64,000 bases of DNA from Plantactinospora mayteni. Its GTDB lineage: Bacteria > Actinomycetota > Actinomycetes > Mycobacteriales > Micromonosporaceae. Shown piece by piece: positions 34,453 through 42,896 of this stretch. Both the position numbers and the translations under genes were made by a program. The notes beneath the pieces are model-generated. The model was given only the letters and a program-made list of their open reading frames with translations, was not told where the DNA came from and made no database searches. Location: positions 62,001 through 126,000 of the forward strand of contig NZ_BONX01000038.1 in assembly GCF_016862935.1 (NCBI RefSeq), in the 5' to 3' direction. Positions within the stretch are counted from its first letter, which is position 1. Each line of letters starts with the position of its first letter.

Positions 34453-37087
34453 GTGCGGCCCGAAGCATGTGCAGCGGTCGCAGCCAGCGATCCCGTGCCA
34501 GCTCGGCCGAGTCGTACCAGCCGACCGCCGCGAAGTCGTGCAGCCCGTCGTCCCCGAGCCAGAGGCCCGCGACCGCCGCCCACACCGGTGGGGCCAACTG
34601 GTCGGTCCGGGCGTCGGCGGCGAGCGCGGCGGCGGCCGTACGGGCCAGCTCGGGCCGGTCGGTGGCCAGCGCCGCGAGTACCGTGATCGCGTCGACCGGC
34701 AGCAGTTGGCCGACCACGCCGGACTCCTCGGTCAACTGGTGGGCCCGGGCGAGCAGGTCGTCTACCTCCTCGCAGTCGCCCCGGGCGGCTGCCGCGATCG
34801 CCGCCGCGAGGTCGCACTGGGCGAGGCCGATCAGGTCACCCAGCGACTGGTTGAGTTCGCGGGCCTCCGGCAGCATCGACACCGCGAGTTCCGGGTCGGT
34901 CCACATGGTGGCCAGCGCCAGATGCCGGGCGGCCCGCGCGCCCCACAGCGGCGCACCGGTGGCCCGCGCCTGGTCGAGGGCCTGCCGGAAGAAGCCGGCC
35001 GACCGGGCGAAGTCGCCACCGTGCTGGTAGACGTGGCCGAGCAGGTCCCACGTCCGGGCGTCCTCCAGCGGCTGGCCGGCCGAGGGCGGTGCGTACCCGA
35101 GCACCTCGGCCAGCCGGCTGCGCCGCAGTGCCACCCCGGCGCGACCCCACGCACCGGCGCTGCGCAGCAGCGGCCCGGCCTGCTCCAGGGAGGCGAAGAA
35201 CCCGTCGCCCTCCGCGTGGTGACCCGTCGACTGGGTAAGCGAGCCGAGCTCGTAGGCGACGTACGCGTCGTAGGGGTGCTGCCACGGCGCCTGTGCCAGC
35301 GTCTTGAGCCGCTGGTACCGGGGGCGGGCGTCGACCTCCGCGGTGGACGCCAGCCGGGCCGCCTCGACCAGCCGCCGTAGCGCCGGCGCGGCGTCGTCGG
35401 CGGGCGGCAGCGCGGCCAGCACCTGCCAGTGGCCGAGCTGGCTGAGCGTGTAGGTCAGGTCCCCCAGCCGGTCGGGCAGCAGCCCGTGCTCGACCGCCGC
35501 CTGTAGGACCAGCAGCATCGCCGCCACCGCGCACTGGCTGCGCTGCGCGGACACCACGGTGTCGCCGTCGTCCGGTCGCCAGACCTCCAGGCCGACCTCG
35601 GTCACCCGGGCCGTCGCCCGGGCGGCCCGCTCGACGCGCTCGGCACCGACCCAGCCGTCGTCGGTGTACTCGTCGCAGGCGTTGATGCTCTGCCGGAGGG
35701 TCTGGTGGATCCGGTACTCCGGCCAGGTGCCCGCCGCGTGCCGGACGAAGCTGTTGGTGAGGAACCGGTGGATCGTCGCCGTCGCCACGTCCGGCAGTAC
35801 CGCGCGGAGGATGTCGGCGTCGAACGCGGCCAGCAGTGCCGAGGCGCGCAGCAGGTTGCGTTCGGCGGGGGAGAGGTCGCGCATGATCCGCAGCACCAGT
35901 TCGGGCAGCGGGCCGCCGAACTGGGCCGGGTCCGGCCGTTCCGCGCGCAGCGCCGCGTTGCGGTACTGGCTGACCGACAGTTCGAGGTAGAGCGGGGAGC
36001 CCGCCGAGGCGTCGACGATCCGTCGGCGTACCGCCTCGTCGATCGCCGGTGTCCCGTCGGCCACCGTCAGCCGCTCGCGCAGGAAGGTGTCGGCGTAGTC
36101 GGGGGTGAGCCCGGCGAGGGTGTGCTGGTCGCCGCGCCCGTCCGCGCTGGCGAGGTGTGGCCAGCGCTGACCGCCGCCGTAGGTCAGGGTGACCGCGCGG
36201 ACCGGGTCGTGCCAGCGCAGCGGGCGCCGGCTGGTCACCACGAACAGCACGTTGGGCATCAGGTAGACCATCCGGGCGAGCAGGTCCTCCAGCAGCCCCT
36301 TCTCCCGGGGCAGCCCCTGGACGGCCTCGAAGGTGTCCAGGTGGCAGACTGCCAGCGCCGGCCGTTTGGCCCGGATCCGCTCGATGTCCCAGGCGAGCAG
36401 GATGGGCAGGTAGCCGAGCATCCGGTCCGGGTCGTTCTCCCTGAGGATGAGGCCGAAGGGCGGGAACTCGCGCTGGAGGTGGCGTACCTCCGCGGCCTCC
36501 CGCAGCCGGCGTACCAGCCCGGTGGCCATTCGGTAGCCGACCTCCACCACGGCCACCGAGCCGAGCAGCTCGTCGACGACCCCGGCGATCTGCTGCGCGG
36601 TCTGCTCCCGGTCCTCCTGGCCGAGGAAGCCGCTGCGTTCGACGAAGTCGGTCAGGCTGACGCCCGGGTGCTTGAGTTCCCAATAGACCGACAGGCCGGT
36701 GTCGAAGGCGGTGAAGGGGCGGCCGAGGCTGCCCAGCGCCGCGCGGACCCGCAGGACGACGGTCTCGAAGCCGAGGTTGCTGCCGTCGGCGAAGTCGAAA
36801 CTGGCCACCACCCGGCGCTTCGGCAGAGCGGGCGAGGACGACCCGATCAGCTCCGCGCAGAACTGGTTGACCAGTGTGGTCTTGCCGATGCCGCCCTGAC
36901 CGTGCAGCACGACCACGTTTCGCGCGGGGCGGCTGAAGTCGAGCAGATCCGCTGTGGAGAGCGGGTCGGCCGCCATGCCGTGGGCCCGGTCCGACAGGAG
37001 CCGGATGTAGTCCTCCCGGTCGGTGAACACCTCGTTGCGGCGGTACGGGCCGGCGGCGCCGAAAACGAAGTAGTCGTCGAGGTCCAC
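34427..37087 (-). CDS. STAND-type ATPase with helical-repeat C-terminus
   Basis: 886 residues from a GTG at 37087. After a 50-residue leader (YFVFGAAGPYRRNEVFTDRE) comes a P-loop at 63-70 (GQGGIGKT), a Walker-B-like strand at about 244-253 (LAVCHLDTFE), and a sensor-type NVLFVVTSRRPLRWHD. A winged-helix-like arm is suggested by LVLRIMRDLSPAERNLLRAS. From about residue 480 to the end the sequence is all helical, with TPR-like units such as RTWDLLGHVYQHGGDFARSA and GDLIGLAQCDLAAAIAAA. This is the NB-ARC/STAND switch layout found in regulators and conflict-system sensors. No enzymatic effector domain is visible at the N-terminus, so any effector may be a neighbouring protein. It overlaps the phosphotransferase gene and is divergent from the GT4 gene. 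Confidence 0.85.
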   Translation of the reverse strand: MDLDDYFVFGAAGPYRRNEVFTDREDYIRLLSDRAHGMAADPLSTADLLDFSRPARNVVVLHGQGGIGKTTLVNQFCAELIGSSSPALPKRRVVASFDFADGSNLGFETVVLRVRAALGSLGRPFTAFDTGLSVYWELKHPGVSLTDFVERSGFLGQEDREQTAQQIAGVVDELLGSVAVVEVGYRMATGLVRRLREAAEVRHLQREFPPFGLILRENDPDRMLGYLPILLAWDIERIRAKRPALAVCHLDTFEAVQGLPREKGLLEDLLARMVYLMPNVLFVVTSRRPLRWHDPVRAVTLTYGGGQRWPHLASADGRGDQHTLAGLTPDYADTFLRERLTVADGTPAIDEAVRRRIVDASAGSPLYLELSVSQYRNAALRAERPDPAQFGGPLPELVLRIMRDLSPAERNLLRASALLAAFDADILRAVLPDVATATIHRFLTNSFVRHAAGTWPEYRIHQTLRQSINACDEYTDDGWVGAERVERAARATARVTEVGLEVWRPDDGDTVVSAQRSQCAVAAMLLVLQAAVEHGLLPDRLGDLTYTLSQLGHWQVLAALPPADDAAPALRRLVEAARLASTAEVDARPRYQRLKTLAQAPWQHPYDAYVAYELGSLTQSTGHHAEGDGFFASLEQAGPLLRSAGAWGRAGVALRRSRLAEVLGYAPPSAGQPLEDARTWDLLGHVYQHGGDFARSAGFFRQALDQARATGAPLWGARAARHLALATMWTDPELAVSMLPEARELNQSLGDLIGLAQCDLAAAIAAAARGDCEEVDDLLARAHQLTEESGVVGQLLPVDAITVLAALATDRPELARTAAAALAADARTDQLAPPVWAAVAGLWLGDDGLHDFAAVGWYDSAELARDRWLRPLHMLRAARGSTEPGG

Positions 37088-37180
37088 TTCGTCATGTAAT
37101 CATCTGGCTACATCATCTGTCGACATCGACCGATCCGGTGCGGACGTGGGGGCGGGGGAGGCCATGGAAGGTAGGGCGGC

Positions 37181-38433
37181 ATGACGCGAGTGCTTGTCGA
37201 CATTCGCGCCAACCAGCAGACCGGCATCGCCCGCTACGGCACCAACCTGCTGCGCGAGTTGGCCGTCCTGGCGAGCACCGGCGGACGCCCCGGCTGACCG
37301 CGTTCGTCGACCCCGTGCAGGTCACGGCGGCGCGGGAGGCGATCGGGGCGGCGCCGGTACGGCTGCTCGTGGCCGACGAGCCGGACGGCTTCGTACGCCG
37401 CAGCACCGAACTGCGCGCACTGCTGGCGACCGGCACGTTCGACCTCTACCACACCACCCACTACACGGTGGACCGCAACTGTCCGATTCCGTACAGCTAT
37501 ACCGTGCACGACCTGACCCGGCTGCGCTACCCGGAGCACGACTACGGCCAGGAACAGTTCGTCCGGCACTTCGGCGCGGCGCAGTGGGCCGCGGTGTGCG
37601 CGGAACTCGCCGCGCTGGCCGACTGGGACGACGGGCGAGGGGGCCCGTTCCAGCGCTACTTCCGGGCGCTGAACCGGGCACTCGTGGCGGGCGCCACCCG
37701 GATCGTGGCGGTGTCCCGGGCGACCGGCCACGATCTGGGGAAGCTGCTCGGCGTACCGGCCGGCGGCATCGACCTGGTGCCGTGCGCGGTGCGTACCGAG
37801 ACGTTCCACCGGCGTACCGCCGCCGAGGTCTCCGCCGCGCGCGCCGGGTACGCGCTGTCCGGCCCGTACTGCCTCTACGTCGGGCTCGCCGGGCCGATCA
37901 AACGGTTCGACTGGCTGCTCGCCCGGTGGCTGGACGCCGCGCACCGGTTCCCGGCCGACGCCCGGCTCGTCGTGGTCGGCGGCTACGCCGAGGCCCGTAC
38001 GGAGGTCGCCGCGCTGCTGCGCGACTCGCCGGCGGCGGGCTCGGTGGTGTTCACCGGCAGGGTCGACGACGACACGCTGGCCGCGCTCTATTCCGGCGCC
38101 GCCGCCCTGCTGGTCGCCTCCCGTAACGAGGGCAACCACCTCGGCCCCCTGGAGGCGCTGGCCTGCGGTTGCGAGGTGATCTGCACCGACATCGCGCCGC
38201 TGCGCGAGACGGTCGACGGGCACGCGCACTTCTACCCGTTGACCGATGCCGGCGCGCTGACCGAACTGGTCGCCGCCGCGCTGCGCGGTACGCTGCCGCC
38301 GGCCGGCGCGGGCTTCGCGGTGCCCCGCTGGCCCGACTCCGGCCGGGCGCTGGTCGACTCGATGCGCCGATCGCTGGACAGCCCTGGTGGCAACTCGCCC
38401 GCCGTCACCGGACTCCGGCACGGCGACTCATGA
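37181..38433 (+). pseudogene. GT4 glycosyltransferase, frameshifted near its 5' end
   Basis: The ATG at 37181, behind GGTAGGGCGG, starts MTRVLVDIRANQQTGIARYG, an authentic GT4 N-terminus. That frame stops at TGA 37295-37297. The rest of the enzyme continues in another frame from about 37290 (RLTAFVDPVQ onward), with VDRNCPIPYSYTVHDLTRLR, IVAVSRATGHDLGKLLG, the donor domain YCLYVGLAGPIKRFDWLL and SRNEGNHLGPLEALACGC. Adding one C to the CCCC run at 37288-37291 would restore a single frame of about 418 residues. It could be a real inactivating deletion, a sequencing error in a C-run, or slippage. It is a paralogue of the GT4 gene at 31124. Divergent from the STAND gene with a 93-base gap. Confidence 0.8.
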
Positions 38434-38475
38434 CCACCCAGGTGCGCCATTCGCGACAGCGGGACGCTTCCGCCC

Positions 38476-38747
38476 GTGCGGCGCTACCGGCCTACCCCAG
38501 GGGTGGCGCGCGCCGACGATCAGGCGGTCGTGCCGGTGCCGCCCGGGACACCGGTGTGGAAGGCGAGGGGGTCGTACGCCAGCGACGCCTTGACGTGGCC
38601 GCTCCAGTCGTCGGCCGACGCAGCTCCGAACTCGTCACGGCCAGCGACCGGGTCGACGCGGTCATCTCGTTCCGTGCGGGCCCGGCCAGCGGCTGCACCC
38701 GGGTCGACCTCCCGTCGGCCTTACCGGAATCGGTTGCATGCGCCTGA
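38476..38747 (+). pseudogene. Short unknown gene, apparently frameshifted
   Basis: Codon bias suggests coding, but in two frames. From a GTG at 38476, one frame (VVPVPPGTPVWKARGSYASD, then ALTWPLQSSAD) has strongly G/C-rich third positions until about 38620. After that the bias switches to the frame reading ELVTASDRVDAVISFRAGPA and ending at 38747. A one-base loss near 38622 would join them into a protein of about 90 residues. The end overlaps the ATG of the histidine phosphatase gene by 10 bases, as in a coupled operon. No family is recognised. Low confidence; a chance bias is possible. Confidence 0.35.
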
Positions 38748-39457
38748 GTAGCGGCCTCGACCTGACGGTGGTGCGGCACGGCCAGAGCACCGCGAACGTG
38801 GCGTTTGCGGCGGCCGAGGCGGCCAATCGGCCCGGTACGGGTCTGGTGGGCCGGGACCGGGACATCCCGCTCTCCCCGTTGGGCGAGACGCAGGCCGGCG
38901 CGGTCGGACGGCGGCTGGCAGGGCTGCCGGCGCGGCGGCGGCCGGAGGTGGTGATCTGCTCGCCATACCGGCGGGCGCGCCAGACCTGGCGGTTCGCGGC
39001 GGCGGCGGCCGACGCCGCCGGTGTCCGGCTGCCGCCGCCACTCGTCGACGACCGGCTGCGGGATCGTGGAATGGGCGAGCTGGAACTGCTGACGAGGACC
39101 GCGATCGAGGTACGGTTCCCGGCCGAGGCCGCCCGGTGGCGGGAGACGGACGAACTCCGGTACCGGCCACCCGGCGGCGAATCGCTGCTCGACGTCGGTG
39201 TCCGGCTCGCGCCGCTGCTCGCCGAGCTGCGTACCTCGCACGCCGGCCGGCGACTGCTGCTGGTCGCCCATGACGCCGTGGTGATCATGCTGCGTCATCT
39301 GATCGAGCGGCTGTCGCTGGACGAACTGCGCGCCGTGGTCGCCGCCGGCCCGGTCGCGAACGCGTCGTTCACCTCGTGGACCACTGTGGACGGGGACGAC
39401 ATCCCGGTCCTGGTGGAGTACGACGTGGTCGATCACCTGCGCGCCGACCCCTTGTGA
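38738..39457 (+). CDS. Histidine phosphatase (phosphoglycerate-mutase-like)
   Basis: 239 residues. The branch-1 signature LTVVRHGQSTANVA carries the phospho-accepting His. ICSPYRRARQTW supplies the Arg, a Glu lies in RGMGELELL, and the second His is in LLLVAHDAVVIM. All catalytic elements are present. Such enzymes remove phosphate from sugar phosphates, nucleotides or proteins. It is last of the rightward genes following the frameshifted GT4, and its start is inside the preceding short gene. A role in dephosphorylating a sugar or nucleotide intermediate of the cluster is possible, and could oppose the APH-fold kinase. This is inference. Confidence 0.9.
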   Translation: MRLSSGLDLTVVRHGQSTANVAFAAAEAANRPGTGLVGRDRDIPLSPLGETQAGAVGRRLAGLPARRRPEVVICSPYRRARQTWRFAAAAADAAGVRLPPPLVDDRLRDRGMGELELLTRTAIEVRFPAEAARWRETDELRYRPPGGESLLDVGVRLAPLLAELRTSHAGRRLLLVAHDAVVIMLRHLIERLSLDELRAVVAAGPVANASFTSWTTVDGDDIPVLVEYDVVDHLRADPL

Positions 39458-39517
39458 CGGCTCCGGTGACCCCGGTCGCGGGCGGAGGCGTCGGATCCGG
39501 CTGTTACGGTCTGCGCC

Positions 39518-40192
39518 ATGGTGGCGGTGTGGCGGATCGTGCATTACCACCGAGCCGAGGCGCCGGTGACCGGGCCGGTCACCAAGTTCGGCGGCCAGCC
39601 CGGTTGGCTCGGGCAGCCGCAGTGGCCGCTCAGCGCGGCCTGGGGTACGCCGATGCGTTTCCTGGGCCAGATCGCGCTGGAACCCGAACTGGTTGGCGAC
39701 GGCCCGGGACGGGTCGCCTATCTCTTCGTCACCCACGGCGACCATGGGCGCGACGTCGAGGAGTTCGACCCCGACGTCGTCCTACCCGACGGCGGCGAGA
39801 ATGCCGTGGTCGTCCAGCCCGGTACCTTCGCCGGGCCGACCACCCCGCTGGCCAGCGGCCCGACGCTCTACCACAAGGACGGGTCGGCTGCGGAATACAC
39901 CGTCGAGCTGCTCCGTGGCGAGGATCCCGGGCCACTGTCGCCGGACGCGTACCTGGCACTGCCGTCCGAACAACAGGACCGCTACTTCCGGGCGATCGAC
40001 CACGACAAGATCGGCGGGACGGCCCTGCCGCTCGACCCGCCCGACCGGCCGGGGGGCGGGCCCTGGCGACCCCTGCTGCGCCTGGCGACCAACTGGACGC
40101 CCTTCTACCTCAATCTCGGCGCCGCGCCCGTGCTGTCGGCCTTCCTCTCCGCCGACTCCGGCACGGGCTGTCTGCTCGTCCAGGACTCCTGA
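39518..40192 (+). CDS. DUF1963 (YwqG-like) family protein
   Basis: 224 residues. The N-terminal KFGGQPGWLGQPQWPLSAAW and MRFLGQIALEPEL blocks are those of DUF1963/YwqG proteins (G-G-x-P, then Q-W-P, then F-L-x-Q). The family has a known fold but no established function. It often occurs near toxin/immunity or housekeeping genes without a clear pattern. The last 88 bases overlap the convergent RpiB-like gene. It follows the histidine phosphatase by 60 bases but need not belong to that cluster. Confidence 0.8.
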   Translation: MVAVWRIVHYHRAEAPVTGPVTKFGGQPGWLGQPQWPLSAAWGTPMRFLGQIALEPELVGDGPGRVAYLFVTHGDHGRDVEEFDPDVVLPDGGENAVVVQPGTFAGPTTPLASGPTLYHKDGSAAEYTVELLRGEDPGPLSPDAYLALPSEQQDRYFRAIDHDKIGGTALPLDPPDRPGGGPWRPLLRLATNWTPFYLNLGAAPVLSAFLSADSGTGCLLVQDS

Positions 40193-40617
40193 GCGCCGAG
40201 CGGCTCCAGCTCCGAGATCCGGGCGATGTTCTCCGCCTCGTCCGGATCGGGCTGGGGCGTCTCGAAGAACGCCCGGGCGACCTCGACGGCGACGTCCGGG
40301 GCAAGCCGCTTCAGGCTCAGCGCGAGCACGTTCGCGTCGTTCCAGAGCCGCGCGCCGGTCGCGATCCAGGGCTCCCAGGCGAGGGCCGCCCGTACCCCCG
40401 GGATCTTGTTCGCCGCGATCGCGGTGCCGGTACCCGTCCAGCACATCACGACGCCGAAGTCCGCGCCTCCTCCGGCCACCGCCTGGCCGACCTCGGCGCC
40501 GATCCTCGGCCACTGTTCGTCGCCCGCCACCCGCACCACCTCGCCGAGGCCGGACAGGTATTCGAGTACCGCTCTGGTCGCCTCGTTCTCGTCGTCGGCG
40601 CCGAACGCGATTCGCAT
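40105..40617 (-). CDS. RpiB/LacA/LacB-family sugar-phosphate isomerase
   Basis: 170 residues. It begins MRIAFGADDENEATRAVLEY, has the active-site Cys loop VVMCWTGTGTAIAANK (normally CGTGIG), then GVRAALAWEPWIATGARLWNDANVLALS as in RpiB relatives. The unusual Trp after the catalytic Cys and the shortened first loop mark a divergent subgroup, so the substrate may not be ribose 5-phosphate. The last 30 residues read as low-complexity sequence overlapping the end of the convergent DUF1963 gene. The family core ends near ENIARISELE, so the extra tail is probably a readthrough extension. Confidence 0.85.
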   Translation of the reverse strand: MRIAFGADDENEATRAVLEYLSGLGEVVRVAGDEQWPRIGAEVGQAVAGGGADFGVVMCWTGTGTAIAANKIPGVRAALAWEPWIATGARLWNDANVLALSLKRLAPDVAVEVARAFFETPQPDPDEAENIARISELEPLGAQESWTSRQPVPESAERKADSTGAAPRLR

Positions 40618-40628
40618 TCGGTGAGCAT

Positions 40629-40657
40629 ACGGACCGGCCCGCGCCGGGCCCGTCCGT
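40629..40657 (-). terminator. Hairpin between the alpha/beta hydrolase and RpiB-like genes
   Basis: 13-base arms 40629-40641 (ACGGACCGGCCCG) and 40645-40657 with a single mismatched pair and a CGC loop. It lies 17 bases past the hydrolase stop on the minus strand, so it may separate its transcript from the isomerase gene. Confidence 0.65.
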
Positions 40658-40673
40658 CAGGCCGACCCGTCCG

Positions 40674-41438
40674 TCAGGCCGGCCAGGTCTCGGCGAGGAA
40701 GTCGAGGATCAGCGCGGTCGTCTCGGCGGGGCGTTCCAGGCTGGGCAGGTGGCCGGCCCAGGGCAGTTCGAGGTGCCGGGCGTCGGGCAGCAGCGTGGGC
40801 AGCCGGGCGGCGATCTGCCGGAAGTCCGCCAGGTCGTACCGGCCGGAGATGGCGAGGCAGGGCGCGGTGATCTTCCCGAGGTCGGGCTCGCCGAGATCGA
40901 GGCCCGGAACGTCCTCGGTGGCGGCGAGTTGGACGTCGAAGGCGTGCCGCTGCATCTCGCGTACCCGATTCCGGGTCGCGTCGTCGGCCTCGGGCCCCAG
41001 CCAGGTCCGCAGGTTGAGTTCGACGGCGCCCTCGACGTCGCCGGCCTCGAGCAGTTCGTCCTCGGCTCCGCCGAAGGCCCGCAGGTCCGGGCCGGGCAGG
41101 TGGCCCGGCATGCCGGCGCAGAGCAGCGCCAGCGTGCCCACCCGGTCCGGCCACCGGGCGGCCACCTCCAGCCCCACCTGACCGCCGAACGAGGCGCCGA
41201 CCAGTGCCACCCGGTCGATCTGGAGCGCGTCCAACAGGTCGCGCACGTCCTGCGCCTCGGAGTAGGGGCGGTCCGGCACCGGGGTCTCGCCGAAGCCCCG
41301 GAAGTCACAGCGGATCACCTGGTAGCCGGCGTCGAGCAGGGCGGGCCACTGCGGGTCCCACATCCGCCGGTCGCAGACGGTGGAGTGCAGCAGCAGGACG
41401 GCGGGGCCGTTTCCGGCGACATCGTGGGTAAGCATCAT
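40674..41438 (-). CDS. Alpha/beta hydrolase
   Basis: 254 residues. It has the oxyanion strand VLLLHSTVCDRRMWDPQW, nucleophile elbow VGASFGGQVGLEVA (Ser), acid ISGRYDLADF (Asp) and His in LPWAGHLPSLERP. It resembles 3-oxoadipate enol-lactonase and related esterases, but without specific context. Two adjacent ATG codons lie at 41438 and 41435. A run of 8-base tandem repeats sits about 50 bases upstream of the start, in its likely promoter. Confidence 0.88.
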   Translation of the reverse strand: MMLTHDVAGNGPAVLLLHSTVCDRRMWDPQWPALLDAGYQVIRCDFRGFGETPVPDRPYSEAQDVRDLLDALQIDRVALVGASFGGQVGLEVAARWPDRVGTLALLCAGMPGHLPGPDLRAFGGAEDELLEAGDVEGAVELNLRTWLGPEADDATRNRVREMQRHAFDVQLAATEDVPGLDLGEPDLGKITAPCLAISGRYDLADFRQIAARLPTLLPDARHLELPWAGHLPSLERPAETTALILDFLAETWPA

Positions 41439-41854
41439 CGTGGCCCACCCTAGGCCGGCCACACCGGGCCCACCATCGAATATCGGCGACTGCGCGACTG
41501 CGCGACTGCGCGACTGCGCGACTGCGCGACTGCGCGATTGCGCGAGTGGAGGACCGGACGGCCGGGCGAAGGGGCGACTGGGTTGCCGGGCGACAGCGCG
41601 GCTCGCGGCTGGCTGCGGGCGGGCGAATATCGCCATCCAGCGGTGTGGCGCGGAGCGACTCGATAGGCTGACCGAGGCCGGCAAATTCGACAATTAGCGC
41701 AATTATCGTCTAGGCGTCGCGTCGGGTCGATGCGGTCGCGTCTGCCGAGGCGTGGCGTCTCGCCGCAGCGCGGCACCGGGCCGCCGCGAGCGCGCTGCCG
41801 GCCGCCGCGACCGCCGTGCCCGGCGGGCGAACCACGGGGGAAGGGGAGAGTCGG
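41439..41854. other. Divergent intergenic region with 8-bp repeat tract
   Basis: 416 bases between two divergent alpha/beta hydrolase genes. The 8-bp tract occupies 41486-41541. From 41660 to 41715 there is an unusually AT-rich patch (AAATTCGACAATTAGCGCAATTATCG) that may hold a promoter or operator for the rightward gene; it contains CAATTAGCGCAATTA-like repeated halves. No gene is supported. Confidence 0.5.
41486..41541. repeat. 8-bp simple tandem repeat, 7 copies
   Basis: Six perfect units of GCGACTGC followed by one with a single change (GCGATTGC). Such short-unit tracts are slippage-prone. It lies 48-103 bases upstream of the leftward hydrolase start. Confidence 0.95.
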
Positions 41855-42706
41855 GTGCCCTATCTGACTGTCGGCGTGGAGAACTCCGCGCCCATCGATC
41901 TGCACTACGAGGATCATGGCGCCGGGCAGCCGGTGGTGCTCATCCACGGCTTCCCGCTCAGCGGTGCGGCCTGGGAGAAGCAGATCAACCCGCTGCTCAA
42001 CGCCGGCTATCGGACCATCACCTACGACCGGCGGGGGTACGGCACGTCGAGCCAGCCGGCCGTGGGCTACGACTACGACACCTTCGCCGCCGACCTCAGC
42101 ATCCTGATGAACGAGCTGGACCTCACCGACGCGATCCTGGTCGGCCACTCGATGGGTACCGGCGAGGTGGCGCGCTACATCTCCAACTACGGCTCGGCCC
42201 GGGTGAACCGGGCCGTCTTCATCTCGCCGATCCCGCCGTTCCTGCTCAAGACGGAGGACAACCCCGAAGGCGTCGACCAGAGCCTCTTCGACGGCTTCAT
42301 GCAGAGTGTCATCGCCGATCGGGCCAGCTACCAGACGTCATTCCTGCACGACTTCTACAACCTTGACGAGAACCTCGGCAAGCGGGTCAGTGACGAGGTG
42401 GTCCGGATGAACTGGGAGGTGGCGGTGAGCGCCTCGCCGATCGGTACGCTGGCCTCCATCCCCGCCTGGCTCACCGACTTCCGCCAGGACCTGCCCCGGA
42501 TCGACGTACCGACGCTGATCATCCAGGGCGACGCGGACCGGGTACTGCCATATCCGGTGACCGGGCAGCGGATGCACGCGGCGATGCCGAACAGTCAGCT
42601 GGTCACCCTGAAGGGCGCACCGCACGGCATCCCGTGGACCCATGCAGACGAGATCAACCAGGCGCTGCTCGACTTCGTCAGGACCCCGGTCGACGCGCTC
42701 CTCTGA
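41855..42706 (+). CDS. Alpha/beta hydrolase, non-heme chloroperoxidase-like
   Basis: 283 residues from a GTG behind GGGGAGAG. The sequence is typical of the cofactor-free chloroperoxidase/arylesterase group: VVLIHGFPLSGAAWEKQ, YDRRGYGTSSQP, nucleophile elbow VGHSMGTGEVARYI (Ser), LIIQGDADRVLPYP (Asp) and KGAPHGIPWTHADEIN (His). It is probably an esterase with promiscuous perhydrolase activity. A strong bidirectional hairpin follows 70 bases downstream. Confidence 0.9.
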   Translation: MPYLTVGVENSAPIDLHYEDHGAGQPVVLIHGFPLSGAAWEKQINPLLNAGYRTITYDRRGYGTSSQPAVGYDYDTFAADLSILMNELDLTDAILVGHSMGTGEVARYISNYGSARVNRAVFISPIPPFLLKTEDNPEGVDQSLFDGFMQSVIADRASYQTSFLHDFYNLDENLGKRVSDEVVRMNWEVAVSASPIGTLASIPAWLTDFRQDLPRIDVPTLIIQGDADRVLPYPVTGQRMHAAMPNSQLVTLKGAPHGIPWTHADEINQALLDFVRTPVDALL

Positions 42707-42775
42707 CCAGGCCCGTCCTGGCCGAGGCAGGTCCGTTCCGGCCGAGGCAGACCTGTCCCGGCCGAGGCAGACCCC

Positions 42776-42810
42776 GACCGTCCGGCGCCGCAGTGTGGCG
42801 CCGGACGGTC
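42776..42810. terminator. Bidirectional terminator hairpin
   Basis: Perfect 14-base arms GACCGTCCGGCGCC (42776-42789) and GGCGCCGGACGGTC (42797-42810) around a 7-base loop. It lies between the rightward hydrolase gene and the leftward ferredoxin gene, and can serve both. Confidence 0.85.
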
Positions 42811-42896
42811 CCTGTCACGACTCGGGGCCGGTCCCTGTCACGACTCGGCTGTTCCCCGTCACGACTCGGAGGCGACGAGGACCTGTCACGACTCGG
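42811..42896. repeat. 15-bp interspersed direct repeat, 4 copies, at ferredoxin 3' end
   Basis: CCTGTCACGACTCGG occurs at 42811-42825, 42834-42848, 42855-42869 (one change) and 42882-42896. The last copy contains the stop codon of the ferredoxin gene. Each copy would supply a TGA in the same local context on the minus strand. Confidence 0.9.

Noticed and set aside
36865-37087. The STAND ATPase considered as a complete anti-phage defence gene with its own effector
   Set aside because: No nuclease, TIR, protease or membrane effector domain is visible at either end, and no other defence gene is nearby. The role is left open.
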